DNA of 64,000 nt, from the NCBI GenBank assembly GCA_902493595.1, contig CABUPU010000001.1:62001-126000 (forward strand). Direction: 5' to 3'. The stretch is from an uncultured Mycoplasma sp. (lineage in GTDB: Bacteria > Bacillota_I > Bacilli_A > RF39 > UBA660). This document shows positions 1-8,807 of this stretch, in pieces (the stretch's first letter is position 1; each line of letters begins with the position of its first letter). The position numbers and the translations under genes are program-made. The notes under the pieces are model-generated. The model saw nothing but the letters and a program-made list of their open reading frames with translations, was not told the origin of the DNA and made no database searches.

Positions 1-1
1 T

Positions 2-916
2 GCTGATGTTGTAGTAATGACAATGCCAGATCTTGAAAATTATCATATTAAAAAAAGTTATATAAGAAAAGATATAATTTATATATATATTCCACATGGA
101 ATTGATAGTATAAATCTTACTCAAAGATATAAATCAGTAAATGCTTATGATGTGTTCTTTGCAAGTGGAAAATATCAAAAAGAGGAAGCCGAAGCTACGT
201 TTAAATTCTTTAATTTAGATAGAAAAATTTTTGAATATGGATATACATTACTTGATGATATGCTTGAAAATTATAGTAAAAAGCCTAAAAAGGAAACTAA
301 CAATAAAACAAAATCAATATTAATAGCACCATCATGGCAAAAAGATAATATTTGTGATTTATGTTTAGATGAATTATTAAATGAACTAACAAAAAATAAA
401 AATTATGTTATAACATTAAGACCACATCCTCAGGAGGTAAGACATAAAAAAGAAAAATTTGAGGCTTTAAAGGATAAATATAAAGATAATAAAAATATTA
501 TAATTCAAACTGATTTTTCAAATAATAGTTCAATTTTAGATGCTGATTTACTCATAACTGATTGGTCTGGTATTTGTTATGAATATGCATTTACCACTAA
601 AAAACCAGTATTATTTATTGATACACCAATGAAAGTAATGAATCCAAACTATAAAGAAATAGATGTTGAACCTTATAATATATGGACTAGAAATGTTATG
701 GGTATATCAATTAATCCAAATAAATTAGATAAAATACTTGATAATGTTCAATATTTATTAGATAATAAAAATGAATATTCAAAAGATATAGAAAAATTAT
801 TTAAAGATACAATTTATAATATTGGTAGTTCATCTGAAAAGGGAGCAAAATGTATTATAGACTGTGTTCAAGAAAAGATAAAAGAAAGGAAAAGTAGTAA
901 TGAAAAAAATAAGTAA
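2..916 (+). CDS. CDP-glycerol glycerophosphotransferase family protein, C-terminal part (cut by window edge)
   Basis: The reading frame is open from base 2, so the true start lies upstream of the window. The visible 304 residues match the C-terminal half of the TagF/TagB family (Glyphos_transf), which adds glycerol-phosphate or a similar polyol-phosphate from a CDP donor to a teichoic-acid-type chain at the inner face of the membrane. Seen motifs are an early PHG (IPHGID), the RPHP motif (TLRPHPQE, near base 415-435) and ITDWSG (near base 555-575), which in this family contribute to donor binding and catalysis. It opens a co-directional run of envelope-glycan genes, and the next gene overlaps its 3' end by 17 bases. 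The exact acceptor or donor cannot be read from sequence. Confidence 0.8.
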   Translation, partial: ADVVVMTMPDLENYHIKKSYIRKDIIYIYIPHGIDSINLTQRYKSVNAYDVFFASGKYQKEEAEATFKFFNLDRKIFEYGYTLLDDMLENYSKKPKKETNNKTKSILIAPSWQKDNICDLCLDELLNELTKNKNYVITLRPHPQEVRHKKEKFEALKDKYKDNKNIIIQTDFSNNSSILDADLLITDWSGICYEYAFTTKKPVLFIDTPMKVMNPNYKEIDVEPYNIWTRNVMGISINPNKLDKILDNVQYLLDNKNEYSKDIEKLFKDTIYNIGSSSEKGAKCIIDCVQEKIKERKSSNEKNK

Positions 917-1160
917 AATATTATTTGTAATGTTTTTCATCGTTTCATTTATGTTTTTCTATAGTGAAAATGTTAATGCTTATATTGACCCATCAGTTAT
1001 GACTTATGCTATTCAAGCTGTTGCGGGAATTGCTATAGCGGTTGGTGCATTTTTAGGTATTTACTTTAGAAAAATAAAGAAAAAAGTTAGTAATAAACTT
1101 GGCATTGATGAAAATAAAAACAAAGAAATTGAATCTGACGAAATAAAAATAACAAAATAA
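900..1160 (+). CDS. Small membrane protein with a YIDPS motif, function unknown
   Basis: An 86-residue protein overlapping the preceding transferase by 17 bases, so probably translationally coupled. Residues about 5-24 form a signal-peptide-like hydrophobic stretch. A short YIDPS segment follows, then a second membrane helix (about 38-58) and a lysine- and glutamate-rich cytoplasmic tail. Small proteins with YIDP after the first helix are common in Firmicutes polysaccharide and teichoic acid clusters, but I know of no assigned biochemical role. A helper for assembly of the membrane-bound glycan machinery is inference from position only. Confidence 0.6.
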   Translation: MKKISKILFVMFFIVSFMFFYSENVNAYIDPSVMTYAIQAVAGIAIAVGAFLGIYFRKIKKKVSNKLGIDENKNKEIESDEIKITK

Positions 1161-1193
1161 TCTGATTAATTTCAAAAGAAAGATGGTGATAGT

Positions 1194-3011
1194 ATGCAAG
1201 CAATTATGCTAGCAGCTGGTATGGGATCACGTTTGGGTAAATATACAAAAAATAATACAAAATGTTTACTTAACGTAAATGGTAAAACTTTATTGGAAAG
1301 GGCAATAGATTCACTTTTAGAAGCAAATGTTAATAAATTGATTTTGGTTTTAGGATATAAAAAAGAAAATGTAAAAAAATTTATTGATGAAAAAAAGTTA
1401 AATAAGAAAGTCAATATTGAGTATGTAGATAATGATATCTATGATAAAACTAATAATATATATTCATTGTATTTAGCAAGAAAATATTTATTACAAGATG
1501 ATACTATTTTACTAGAGTCTGATTTAATTTATGATCATAATATTATTAACGATTTGGTAAAATCTGAATATGCCGATTGTGCTGTTATTGCAAAATATGA
1601 GCAGTGGATGGATGGGACAATGGTTACTTTGCAAAAAAATATTGTTTCATCATTTGTTGAAAAAAAAGATTTTGATATAAATAATGTAGATAATTATTAT
1701 AAAACTGTAAATATTTATAAATTTAGTAAAGTTTTTAGTAAAAGATTTTATGTGCCATTTTTACAAACTTATATAAAAACTTATGGCAATAATGATTATT
1801 ATGAACTTGTTTTAAAAGTAATAAGTGGTCTTAAGGAAGCTAATCTTTATGGATTTGTAATTGATAAAAAATGGTATGAAATTGATGATGCTCAAGATTA
1901 TAATATTGCAAAAACAATTTTTTCAAATAATTCATCTGAAAAATTAGCATCATTTCACAAACGCTTTGGTGGATACTGGCGTTTTAATGGTATGCTTGAT
2001 TATTGTTATCTTGTTAATCCATATTTTCCAACTAAGCAGATGTTAGATAAAATGAAGTATTTTTATGATGAACTATTATTTAATTATCCATCTGGTCAAA
2101 TGGTGCAAAGAATATGTGCATCTCGTTTATTTAATAATGTTAGTGAGAGTAATATACTGGTCGGAAATGGTGCAGCAGAATTAATAAATCAATTAAAATA
2201 TGTTGTTGGAGAAAATATAGCATTGACAGTTCCAGCATTTAATGAATATATTAGATGTTTTGATAATTGTAAAATTTCATATATTTATAGTAAAGAAAAT
2301 GATTTTAAACTTTCATTTGAAAAAATAAAAAAAATGTTAGATATAGTGGATAGTGTAATAATAGTATCTCCTGATAATCCAAGTGGCTCTCAATTAAGTT
2401 ATACTGAGATTATTGATTTATTAAATTATGCTAAAATAAAAAATAAAAAGATAATATTAGATGAATCATTTGGCGATTTTTCAGATTTTAGATTTACATT
2501 ATTTGATGATAATATACTTAATAAATACCCAAATTTAATTGCAATTAAAAGTGTAAGTAAGTCATATGGTGTTCCAGGATTAAGATTAGGAATTTTGGGA
2601 TGTAGTGATCAAAATGTTATAAATCTAATAAATGCAAAATTACCTGTTTGGAATATTAATTCTTTTGCAGAATATTTTTTGCAAATAATTAGTATATATA
2701 AAAAAGATTATATAAACGCTTGTAATACAATTGCAAATGAAAGAAATATTTTTTATGAAAAATTAAATACAATCGAAGATATTTTTGTTTATAAATCACA
2801 GGCAAATTACTTTATGATTAAATTAAATAAAGGAAGCGCACAAGTATTAGCTGAATATTTGTTAAATAATTATAATATTTTAATAAAGGTTTTAACAAAC
2901 AAAAATGGATTTGATAATGGTGAATATATTAGAATAGCAATTAAAAATAATAAAGAAAATAACTATTTATTCGAATGTATAAAACATTATTATGAAAGTG
3001 AGATTTTATGA
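1194..3011 (+). CDS. Fused LicC/PntC-like nucleotidyltransferase and PLP aminotransferase/decarboxylase-fold enzyme
   Basis: A 605-residue two-domain protein. Residues 1-240 are a sugar-/choline-phosphate-type nucleotidyltransferase, with the signature LAAGMGSRL at residues 6-14 and a Lys in the NTKCLL segment. Residues about 250-605 are a class I/II PLP enzyme of the HisC/CobD type, with SPDNPSG near 392, an LDESF Asp near 422 and the Schiff-base Lys in SVSKSYG near 455. Similar fusions supply nucleotide-activated amino-alcohol phosphates or phosphonates for decorating surface polymers: PntC-AEPT fusions do this for aminoethylphosphonate. Here the PLP half could instead decarboxylate a phospho-amino acid, as CobD does. 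The substrate is unknown. The stop overlaps the next start by 4 bases (ATGA), implying tight coupling to the LTA-synthase-like gene. Confidence 0.75.
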   Translation: MQAIMLAAGMGSRLGKYTKNNTKCLLNVNGKTLLERAIDSLLEANVNKLILVLGYKKENVKKFIDEKKLNKKVNIEYVDNDIYDKTNNIYSLYLARKYLLQDDTILLESDLIYDHNIINDLVKSEYADCAVIAKYEQWMDGTMVTLQKNIVSSFVEKKDFDINNVDNYYKTVNIYKFSKVFSKRFYVPFLQTYIKTYGNNDYYELVLKVISGLKEANLYGFVIDKKWYEIDDAQDYNIAKTIFSNNSSEKLASFHKRFGGYWRFNGMLDYCYLVNPYFPTKQMLDKMKYFYDELLFNYPSGQMVQRICASRLFNNVSESNILVGNGAAELINQLKYVVGENIALTVPAFNEYIRCFDNCKISYIYSKENDFKLSFEKIKKMLDIVDSVIIVSPDNPSGSQLSYTEIIDLLNYAKIKNKKIILDESFGDFSDFRFTLFDDNILNKYPNLIAIKSVSKSYGVPGLRLGILGCSDQNVINLINAKLPVWNINSFAEYFLQIISIYKKDYINACNTIANERNIFYEKLNTIEDIFVYKSQANYFMIKLNKGSAQVLAEYLLNNYNILIKVLTNKNGFDNGEYIRIAIKNNKENNYLFECIKHYYESEIL

Positions 3012-4633
3012 AGACTAAAGAAAATAAAGAATTAATAATTTATTCGTGTGTTATTTCTTTTATAATTGCTTTTATGTTTTGCCTATATGAGCCGTTTGTA
3101 ACATATGCACAAAACATAAATGATTTTTGGTTTGATCTAAATTTATTATTTCCAAAAATTATAATTTTCTTTTTTGCAACTTTTCTTATAATTTTTTTAT
3201 CTTCTTTATTTTTACTTTTATTATTTAATAAAAATAAAAAAATATATAAGATTTGTCTAATTGCTGTATTTGTTGTATTTTTAGTATTATATATACAGGG
3301 CAATTATTTTATTAATAAGTTACCAGTATTAAATGGTTCAGTTATAGATTATTCAAAATTTAATTTAGAAAATATTAAAACATTAATTGTTTTTCTAACT
3401 GTCGTAATCATAGAAATTATTTTAGTAAAAAGGTTTAGCATTAATAAAACAATTAAAATAAATAATTATATTAATATAGCTGTTTTTTCAATGTTATTGG
3501 TTTCATTGATAAGTATATTTTTAACTACTGATATATTTAAAAAGAAAAATATTGTTTCTGCAACTACTAATAATATTAATACAATTTCAAATAATAAAAA
3601 TATGTTTATTATAATAGCTGATTCAGTGGATTCAAGAATTTTTAAAAGTGTATTAGATAGTAATAAAGAATTTAGTAATACATTTGATGATTTTACCTAT
3701 TATCCAGATACAACATCAGGATATATGTTTACAAGAGATTCAATTCCGTTTATCCTTTCTGGTATTTGGAATGAGGAAAAAGTTGATTTTGTTGATTATT
3801 ATGTAAATTCATTTGATAATTCAAAACTATTTAAATTGCTTGATAAAAAAGGATATCATAAGAATTTTTACGAATACGAAATTTATTCTTCGTCTAAAGT
3901 TATAGATAGTTTTGAAAATGTTCAATTGTATTCAAATTCAATTAATGGTATAAGTCTTTTTAAACAATTTGTAAAGTATGATATGTTTAAATATTTACCA
4001 TTTATATTAAAAAAGTATTCTAAAATAGAGACTGCCGATTTTAATTTATGTAAAAATAAAAATGACAGTACTTATTACTCATGGAGTAATAGTGATGTTT
4101 ATCAAAATTTAGTAAATAATGAAACATTAAACACTATAGATGGAAATTATTTTCAAATTTTACATTTTGAAGGTGGACATGTACCTTTTGATAATGATGA
4201 AAATGTAAATATTATAGATAAGGGAACATATGAACAAAAGGTAACTTCAACCATAAAAATAATCGATGCATTTATAAAGAGGCTTAAGAACAATAATTCA
4301 TTTGATAATTCAATTATATACATAATGGCTGATCATGGAGAAGGAAAAGATAATTATAGGCAAAATCCAATGTTATTAATAAAGGGAATTAATGAAAAAC
4401 ATAAATTAGAAATTTCTAATGATGCTGTTTCATATTTGGACTTGATAGATACATATGAAATTTTGTTAAACAATGGATTAACAAAAGATTTATTTAAAAA
4501 TATTCCTAAAAATAGAGATAGACGTGTTTTAAATAATCTTTATACTGAAAGTAGGATGATTGAATGGATACAATCAGGAAAAGCTTGGGATTTGAATACA
4601 TTTAACAAAACAGGAGTAGAATTTCATAGATAA
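3008..4633 (+). CDS. Membrane sulfatase/LTA-synthase-like phosphotransferase
   Basis: A 541-residue membrane enzyme. About five hydrophobic helices fill residues 8-175. An outward-facing alkaline-phosphatase/sulfatase-fold domain starts near residue 195 (NMFIIIADSVDSRIF) and includes a Thr/Ser-rich TTSGYMFTRDS segment and YIMADHGEG near 437-446. The fold is shared by lipoteichoic acid synthases, phosphoethanolamine transferases and phosphoglycerol transferases. All of these move an alcohol phosphate from a lipid or nucleotide-derived donor onto a surface glycan. The 4-base overlap with the nucleotidyltransferase/aminotransferase fusion suggests that this enzyme uses its product, directly or through a lipid, but that is inference. 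Confidence 0.65.
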   Translation: MKTKENKELIIYSCVISFIIAFMFCLYEPFVTYAQNINDFWFDLNLLFPKIIIFFFATFLIIFLSSLFLLLLFNKNKKIYKICLIAVFVVFLVLYIQGNYFINKLPVLNGSVIDYSKFNLENIKTLIVFLTVVIIEIILVKRFSINKTIKINNYINIAVFSMLLVSLISIFLTTDIFKKKNIVSATTNNINTISNNKNMFIIIADSVDSRIFKSVLDSNKEFSNTFDDFTYYPDTTSGYMFTRDSIPFILSGIWNEEKVDFVDYYVNSFDNSKLFKLLDKKGYHKNFYEYEIYSSSKVIDSFENVQLYSNSINGISLFKQFVKYDMFKYLPFILKKYSKIETADFNLCKNKNDSTYYSWSNSDVYQNLVNNETLNTIDGNYFQILHFEGGHVPFDNDENVNIIDKGTYEQKVTSTIKIIDAFIKRLKNNNSFDNSIIYIMADHGEGKDNYRQNPMLLIKGINEKHKLEISNDAVSYLDLIDTYEILLNNGLTKDLFKNIPKNRDRRVLNNLYTESRMIEWIQSGKAWDLNTFNKTGVEFHR

Positions 4634-4678
4634 TAGTAAAATATTACTTGAATTGTCTTTTTAGAGGGAAAAAAATTT

Positions 4679-5476
4679 ATGAAAAAAATAATTAATAATT
4701 TAAAATATGTTTACAAAAAATATTCATTTTTGCTTGAACAACTTGTTGCAAGAGATTTTAAGGTAAAATATAAAAGAAGTGTTTTAGGGGTTGTATGGAG
4801 CCTTTTATATCCACTTCTTATGATGGCAGTTATGGCTGTAGTTTTTTCTAATGTCTTTAAATTTTCTACGCCGGGAGTAAGCTATCTTGCATATTTACTT
4901 ATAGGACTTACTTATTTTAACTATTTTAGCGAAGCGAGCAATCTTGCCATGAGTAGCGTGGTAGGAAACTTTAGTTTAATTAATAAAGTTTATATACCAA
5001 AGTATATTTTTCCACTTTCAAAGTGCCTTTTCGTAGGAATTAACTTTTTACTTACTTTAATACCACTTTATATTGTCATAATTGCTACAAGAACTGGACT
5101 ATGCTGGCAACACATATTACTTCCTTACTCATTTATTTGTTTATTTTTGTTTACTGTTGGAATGGGTTTTATATTATCAACAATATCAGTTTTTTTAAGA
5201 GATATGTTTTATATTTATGGTATTATAATAACTATATGGACTTATTTAACACCAGTTATGTATGATATAAAAATAATTTCTAGTCCGGTATTACAATTTA
5301 TTATGAAGTTTAATCCAATGTATCAATTTATTAACTTTGCAAGAAGTATAATTTTATATAAATATACTCCAACTTTAGGACAATTTGCTGGTTGTGGAGT
5401 ATCTGCATTAATTATTTTCTTGCTTGGAATATTTATCTTTAAGAAAAAACAAGATAAATTCATTTATTATGTTTAA
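4679..5476 (+). CDS. tagG: Teichoic-acid/polysaccharide ABC exporter permease (TagG/Wzm type)
   Basis: A 265-residue ABC-2 type permease with about six transmembrane helices. The family signature RDFKVKYKRSVLGVVWSLLYP lies near residues 24-43. It pairs with the ATPase that follows 10 bases later, making a TagGH/Wzm-Wzt exporter that moves a lipid-linked glycan or teichoic acid across the membrane. Its base composition is slightly less AT-extreme than its neighbours'. The upstream gap of 45 bases holds an AGAGGG site placed somewhat far from the ATG. Family assignment is firm; the polymer carried is not known. Confidence 0.85.
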   Translation: MKKIINNLKYVYKKYSFLLEQLVARDFKVKYKRSVLGVVWSLLYPLLMMAVMAVVFSNVFKFSTPGVSYLAYLLIGLTYFNYFSEASNLAMSSVVGNFSLINKVYIPKYIFPLSKCLFVGINFLLTLIPLYIVIIATRTGLCWQHILLPYSFICLFLFTVGMGFILSTISVFLRDMFYIYGIIITIWTYLTPVMYDIKIISSPVLQFIMKFNPMYQFINFARSIILYKYTPTLGQFAGCGVSALIIFLLGIFIFKKKQDKFIYYV

Positions 5477-5486
5477 GGAGGTATTT

Positions 5487-6233
5487 ATGGAAAAAGAAAA
5501 TATGATAGAAATAGATAATGTTTCCATGAAATTTAACCTTGGAATAGAGAAAGGTTTTTCTTTAAAACAATGGTTTGTTAATATCGGCAAACATAAAAAG
5601 AAAGAAAAAAATGAATTTTGGGCGCTTAAAAATATTAAAGTAAAAATAAAAAAAGGTGAAGTTGTTGGATTTATTGGTTCAAACGGAGCAGGAAAATCTA
5701 CACTTTTAAAAGTTGTGGCAGGTGTTATGAAACCCACTGAGGGAAAAGTTAATGTTTATGGTAATATTTGCCCTATGATTGAACTTGGTGCAGGATTTGA
5801 TTCACAACTTACCGCAAGAGAAAATATTTATTTAAATGGTGCGGTAATGGGATATTCTAAAGAACTTATTGATTCAAAATTTGATGAAATTGTTGAATTT
5901 TCTGAGTTAAAAGATTTTTTGGATGTTCCAGTTCAAAATTTTTCATCAGGAATGGTTGCAAGGCTAGCATTTTCAATAGCAACAATAGTTGATCCAGAGA
6001 TACTTATAGTAGATGAAATACTTTCAGTTGGTGATATTGCATTTCAAGCTAAAAGTGAAAAAAAGATGATGGAAATGATTGGAGGAGGAACCACAGTACT
6101 TTTTGTATCACATTCGCTTTCTCAAATAAAAAAATTATGTGATAAAGTTGTATGGATAGAACATGGGGTTGTTCAAAAAATAGGTGGTAAAGAAGTGTGT
6201 GATGAATATTTAAAGTTTATGGAAGGTAAGTAG
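5487..6233 (+). CDS. tagH: Teichoic-acid/polysaccharide ABC exporter ATPase (TagH/Wzt type)
   Basis: A 248-residue ABC ATPase. The ATG at 5487 is chosen because AAGGAGG sits 6 bases upstream; an in-frame start at 5424 would run into the permease gene. Walker A is GSNGAGKST, the signature motif is NFSSGMVARLAFSIA and Walker B is EILIVDEILSVGD. The WALKNI segment before Walker A and the IEHGVV end are typical of polysaccharide-export ATPases. It lacks the extra C-terminal carbohydrate-binding domain of long Wzt proteins, so substrate choice probably rests with the permease. Confidence 0.88.
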   Translation: MEKENMIEIDNVSMKFNLGIEKGFSLKQWFVNIGKHKKKEKNEFWALKNIKVKIKKGEVVGFIGSNGAGKSTLLKVVAGVMKPTEGKVNVYGNICPMIELGAGFDSQLTARENIYLNGAVMGYSKELIDSKFDEIVEFSELKDFLDVPVQNFSSGMVARLAFSIATIVDPEILIVDEILSVGDIAFQAKSEKKMMEMIGGGTTVLFVSHSLSQIKKLCDKVVWIEHGVVQKIGGKEVCDEYLKFMEGK

Positions 6234-6241
6234 GTGTAGTA

Positions 6242-8806
6242 ATGAATTTAATAAATAAAAAATGGATTGTTAAGGGAAAAGCAAAAGTTAAATATTATAA
6301 TAATAAATTAGAAGTTAAAAATACTAGTAACAAGCATTCCTTAGTTTTTTTACCAACATTTTTCAAAAAGACTTCCTCAAAAAATTTAATAGTAAAATTT
6401 GATGGTATTTGTAAAAAAGGTAATGCCACTTTTTTAGAATTTATAAATAGAAAAAAACAAATTATTTCAAGGTTTAATTTAGGTATTTCTTCAGTTATTG
6501 TTGAAGGTAATTTTAAATATTATATGGTTGTTTTATATGTACCGGCTCAATCCGAGACCATTATTAGTCATATTGATTTTGATTATAAAGATTATGAAAT
6601 TAATTACGATGAATTTAATGGTGATACTTTAGTCGTTACACCTGGCTATCCTTCTGAAGATAATAAGTACAATTGTGCATTTATACACACTAGAGTGCAA
6701 GCTTATAGGAAATTAAATTGGAATATTGATGTAGTAAAAATTAATGCTGTTTCAAACTATGGAAAATATAATTACCATGGTATTGATGTTTATACTGGAA
6801 ATTTCTATTTTTTAAGAACCTTACTTCAAAAGAAACATTATAAAAAAATACTAATCCATTTTTTTGATAATGATTATGCAAACGTTTTAGAAAGTGTTGA
6901 TTTAAGTAATACACTATTATATTTCTTTTTACATGGAGCTGAAACTTTATATTGGGATTATCCGAAATACGCTAGTCATTACTTTTGTGAGCCACTTCAA
7001 ATTGATGATGCAATGAGAAAAGAATTTGCTATAAAAGATTTTTATATTAAAAAATATGCCGCAATGCCTAATACAAAATGGTGTTTTGTTACAGAGTGGA
7101 CAAAAAAAAGATGTGAACAACTTTTAAATATCAAATTTGATAATTATGAAATTATTCCTTGTCTAATTGATACAGATTTATTTAAGTATGAAGACAAAAA
7201 TCCTGAATTAAGAAAAAAAATCTTTGTTATAAGAAAATTTGATGACTTAAATTCTTATTCACTTGATACTGTTGTTAGAATCATTTTAGAATTAAGCAGA
7301 AGATCATTTTTTAATGATTTGGAAATTGACATTTATGGTAGTGGCTCATTACATGAATTAATCTTAGAACCTTTAAGAGAATTTAAAAACATTCATATTT
7401 TTGATAAATTTTTAAGTCATGATGAAATTAGAAAAGTTCATTTAACTCACGGTATTGGGTTATTTCCAACAAGATTTGATTCACAAGCAGTTTCATCTTG
7501 TGAAGCATGTGCCTCTGGATGTGCAGTTGTTACGTCAAATATTGACGGAGTTAAACAATTTATTCCAGAAGATTTAGGCGTTTTATGTGACGTAGAAAAC
7601 TACATAGAGTATGCTGATGTTATAGAAAAAATGTATTATGATTCTGATTATTTTAAAAAAGTTGCTAAAGCAGAAAGTAAATCTGTATCAGAAAAATATT
7701 GTTTTAAGCAGACTATTGAAAAAGAAATTAATATGTATTTAAAATATAAATATATACCACTTAGTTTTGAAAAAATATATAAACCCGTTTTAAGCGTTAT
7801 TATTCCATCTTATAATGTTGCTCAATTTTTAAAAAATACTGTTTATTCTATTATGGACCAAAGAAATGCAAACAAAATTGAAGTATTGATAGTAAATGAT
7901 GGTTCTAAAGATGACACAGCTGAAATTGCGAAAAAATTAGTAAAACAGTATACATATAACGGTCATGAACTTGTAAAATTAATTGATAAAGAAAATGGTG
8001 GACATGGCTCTACAATTAATATTGGAGTGCAAGAAGCCAAAGGAAAATATGTTAAAATAATAGATGGTGATGATACAGTTGATTCCGAACAATTTGCAAA
8101 ATTGATTGACATTCTTGAAAAGGAAGATTCTGATATTATCTTAAATAACTACATTGAAGATTTTGCAAAAGATAATGTTGCTAATATAAAAAAAATATAT
8201 ACGCATTTAAAACCGGGAATAAAATACAAATTTGATGATTTATGTTACGAGCAATATGGTTTTACTTCTTGGGGACCAATACTATCTTGTTCAAGTTACA
8301 AAACTGAAATGTTAAAAAATAGTAAATATAAACTTTTAGAAAAAACATTCTATGTTGATATGCAACTTAATACTTATGTTGCAATTTTATGTGATACAAT
8401 TACGTATTATGATTTAAATATATATAGATATTTTTTAGGAAGAGATGGACAATCTGTTTCAAGAAATTCTTATAGAAAAAATTATAAACATCACGAAAAT
8501 GTATGTTTCGCAATGTTGGAAGCATACTATGATATGTATGATAAAATTTCAAAAAATAAACAAATATATATAAAAAATAAATTAATAATTCCAATGTTAT
8601 ATACACAATATTACATATGTATTAATTATCATAAAAGCAGTTTACCTTTCAATGAGTTTGATAATAGATTAAAAAAATATTCAGAATTTTATAACCATCC
8701 TTGGGTTGTATCTAAAACAACAAAATTCCATAGATTTACATTTGGATTATTAATATGGAGTAATCCAGCAATTGTTAAAGTGAAAAATTTAATTAAAAGA
8801 AAGTAG
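6242..8806 (+). CDS. Fused glycosyltransferase: GT4-like domain plus GT2 domain
   Basis: An 854-residue protein. Residues 1-115 are a beta-rich segment I do not recognise. A GT-B fold follows (about 125-515), starting VVTPGYPSEDNKYN and ending in the donor-site region LFPTRFDSQAVSSCEA near 406-420. A GT-A family 2 domain occupies residues 517 to about 800, with VIIPSYN, VNDGSKDD near 550 and DGDD near 607. The protein should add two different sugars in sequence, or one sugar and one polymer linkage, to the lipid-linked glycan in the cytoplasm. It starts 8 bases after tagH. I cannot predict the sugar. Confidence 0.75.
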   Translation: MNLINKKWIVKGKAKVKYYNNKLEVKNTSNKHSLVFLPTFFKKTSSKNLIVKFDGICKKGNATFLEFINRKKQIISRFNLGISSVIVEGNFKYYMVVLYVPAQSETIISHIDFDYKDYEINYDEFNGDTLVVTPGYPSEDNKYNCAFIHTRVQAYRKLNWNIDVVKINAVSNYGKYNYHGIDVYTGNFYFLRTLLQKKHYKKILIHFFDNDYANVLESVDLSNTLLYFFLHGAETLYWDYPKYASHYFCEPLQIDDAMRKEFAIKDFYIKKYAAMPNTKWCFVTEWTKKRCEQLLNIKFDNYEIIPCLIDTDLFKYEDKNPELRKKIFVIRKFDDLNSYSLDTVVRIILELSRRSFFNDLEIDIYGSGSLHELILEPLREFKNIHIFDKFLSHDEIRKVHLTHGIGLFPTRFDSQAVSSCEACASGCAVVTSNIDGVKQFIPEDLGVLCDVENYIEYADVIEKMYYDSDYFKKVAKAESKSVSEKYCFKQTIEKEINMYLKYKYIPLSFEKIYKPVLSVIIPSYNVAQFLKNTVYSIMDQRNANKIEVLIVNDGSKDDTAEIAKKLVKQYTYNGHELVKLIDKENGGHGSTINIGVQEAKGKYVKIIDGDDTVDSEQFAKLIDILEKEDSDIILNNYIEDFAKDNVANIKKIYTHLKPGIKYKFDDLCYEQYGFTSWGPILSCSSYKTEMLKNSKYKLLEKTFYVDMQLNTYVAILCDTITYYDLNIYRYFLGRDGQSVSRNSYRKNYKHHENVCFAMLEAYYDMYDKISKNKQIYIKNKLIIPMLYTQYYICINYHKSSLPFNEFDNRLKKYSEFYNHPWVVSKTTKFHRFTFGLLIWSNPAIVKVKNLIKRK

Positions 8807-8807
8807 T

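Noticed and set aside
1172..1414. Minus-strand open frame of 80 codons
   Set aside because: It is antisense to the nucleotidyltransferase domain and has no ribosome site or recognisable protein; a shadow frame.
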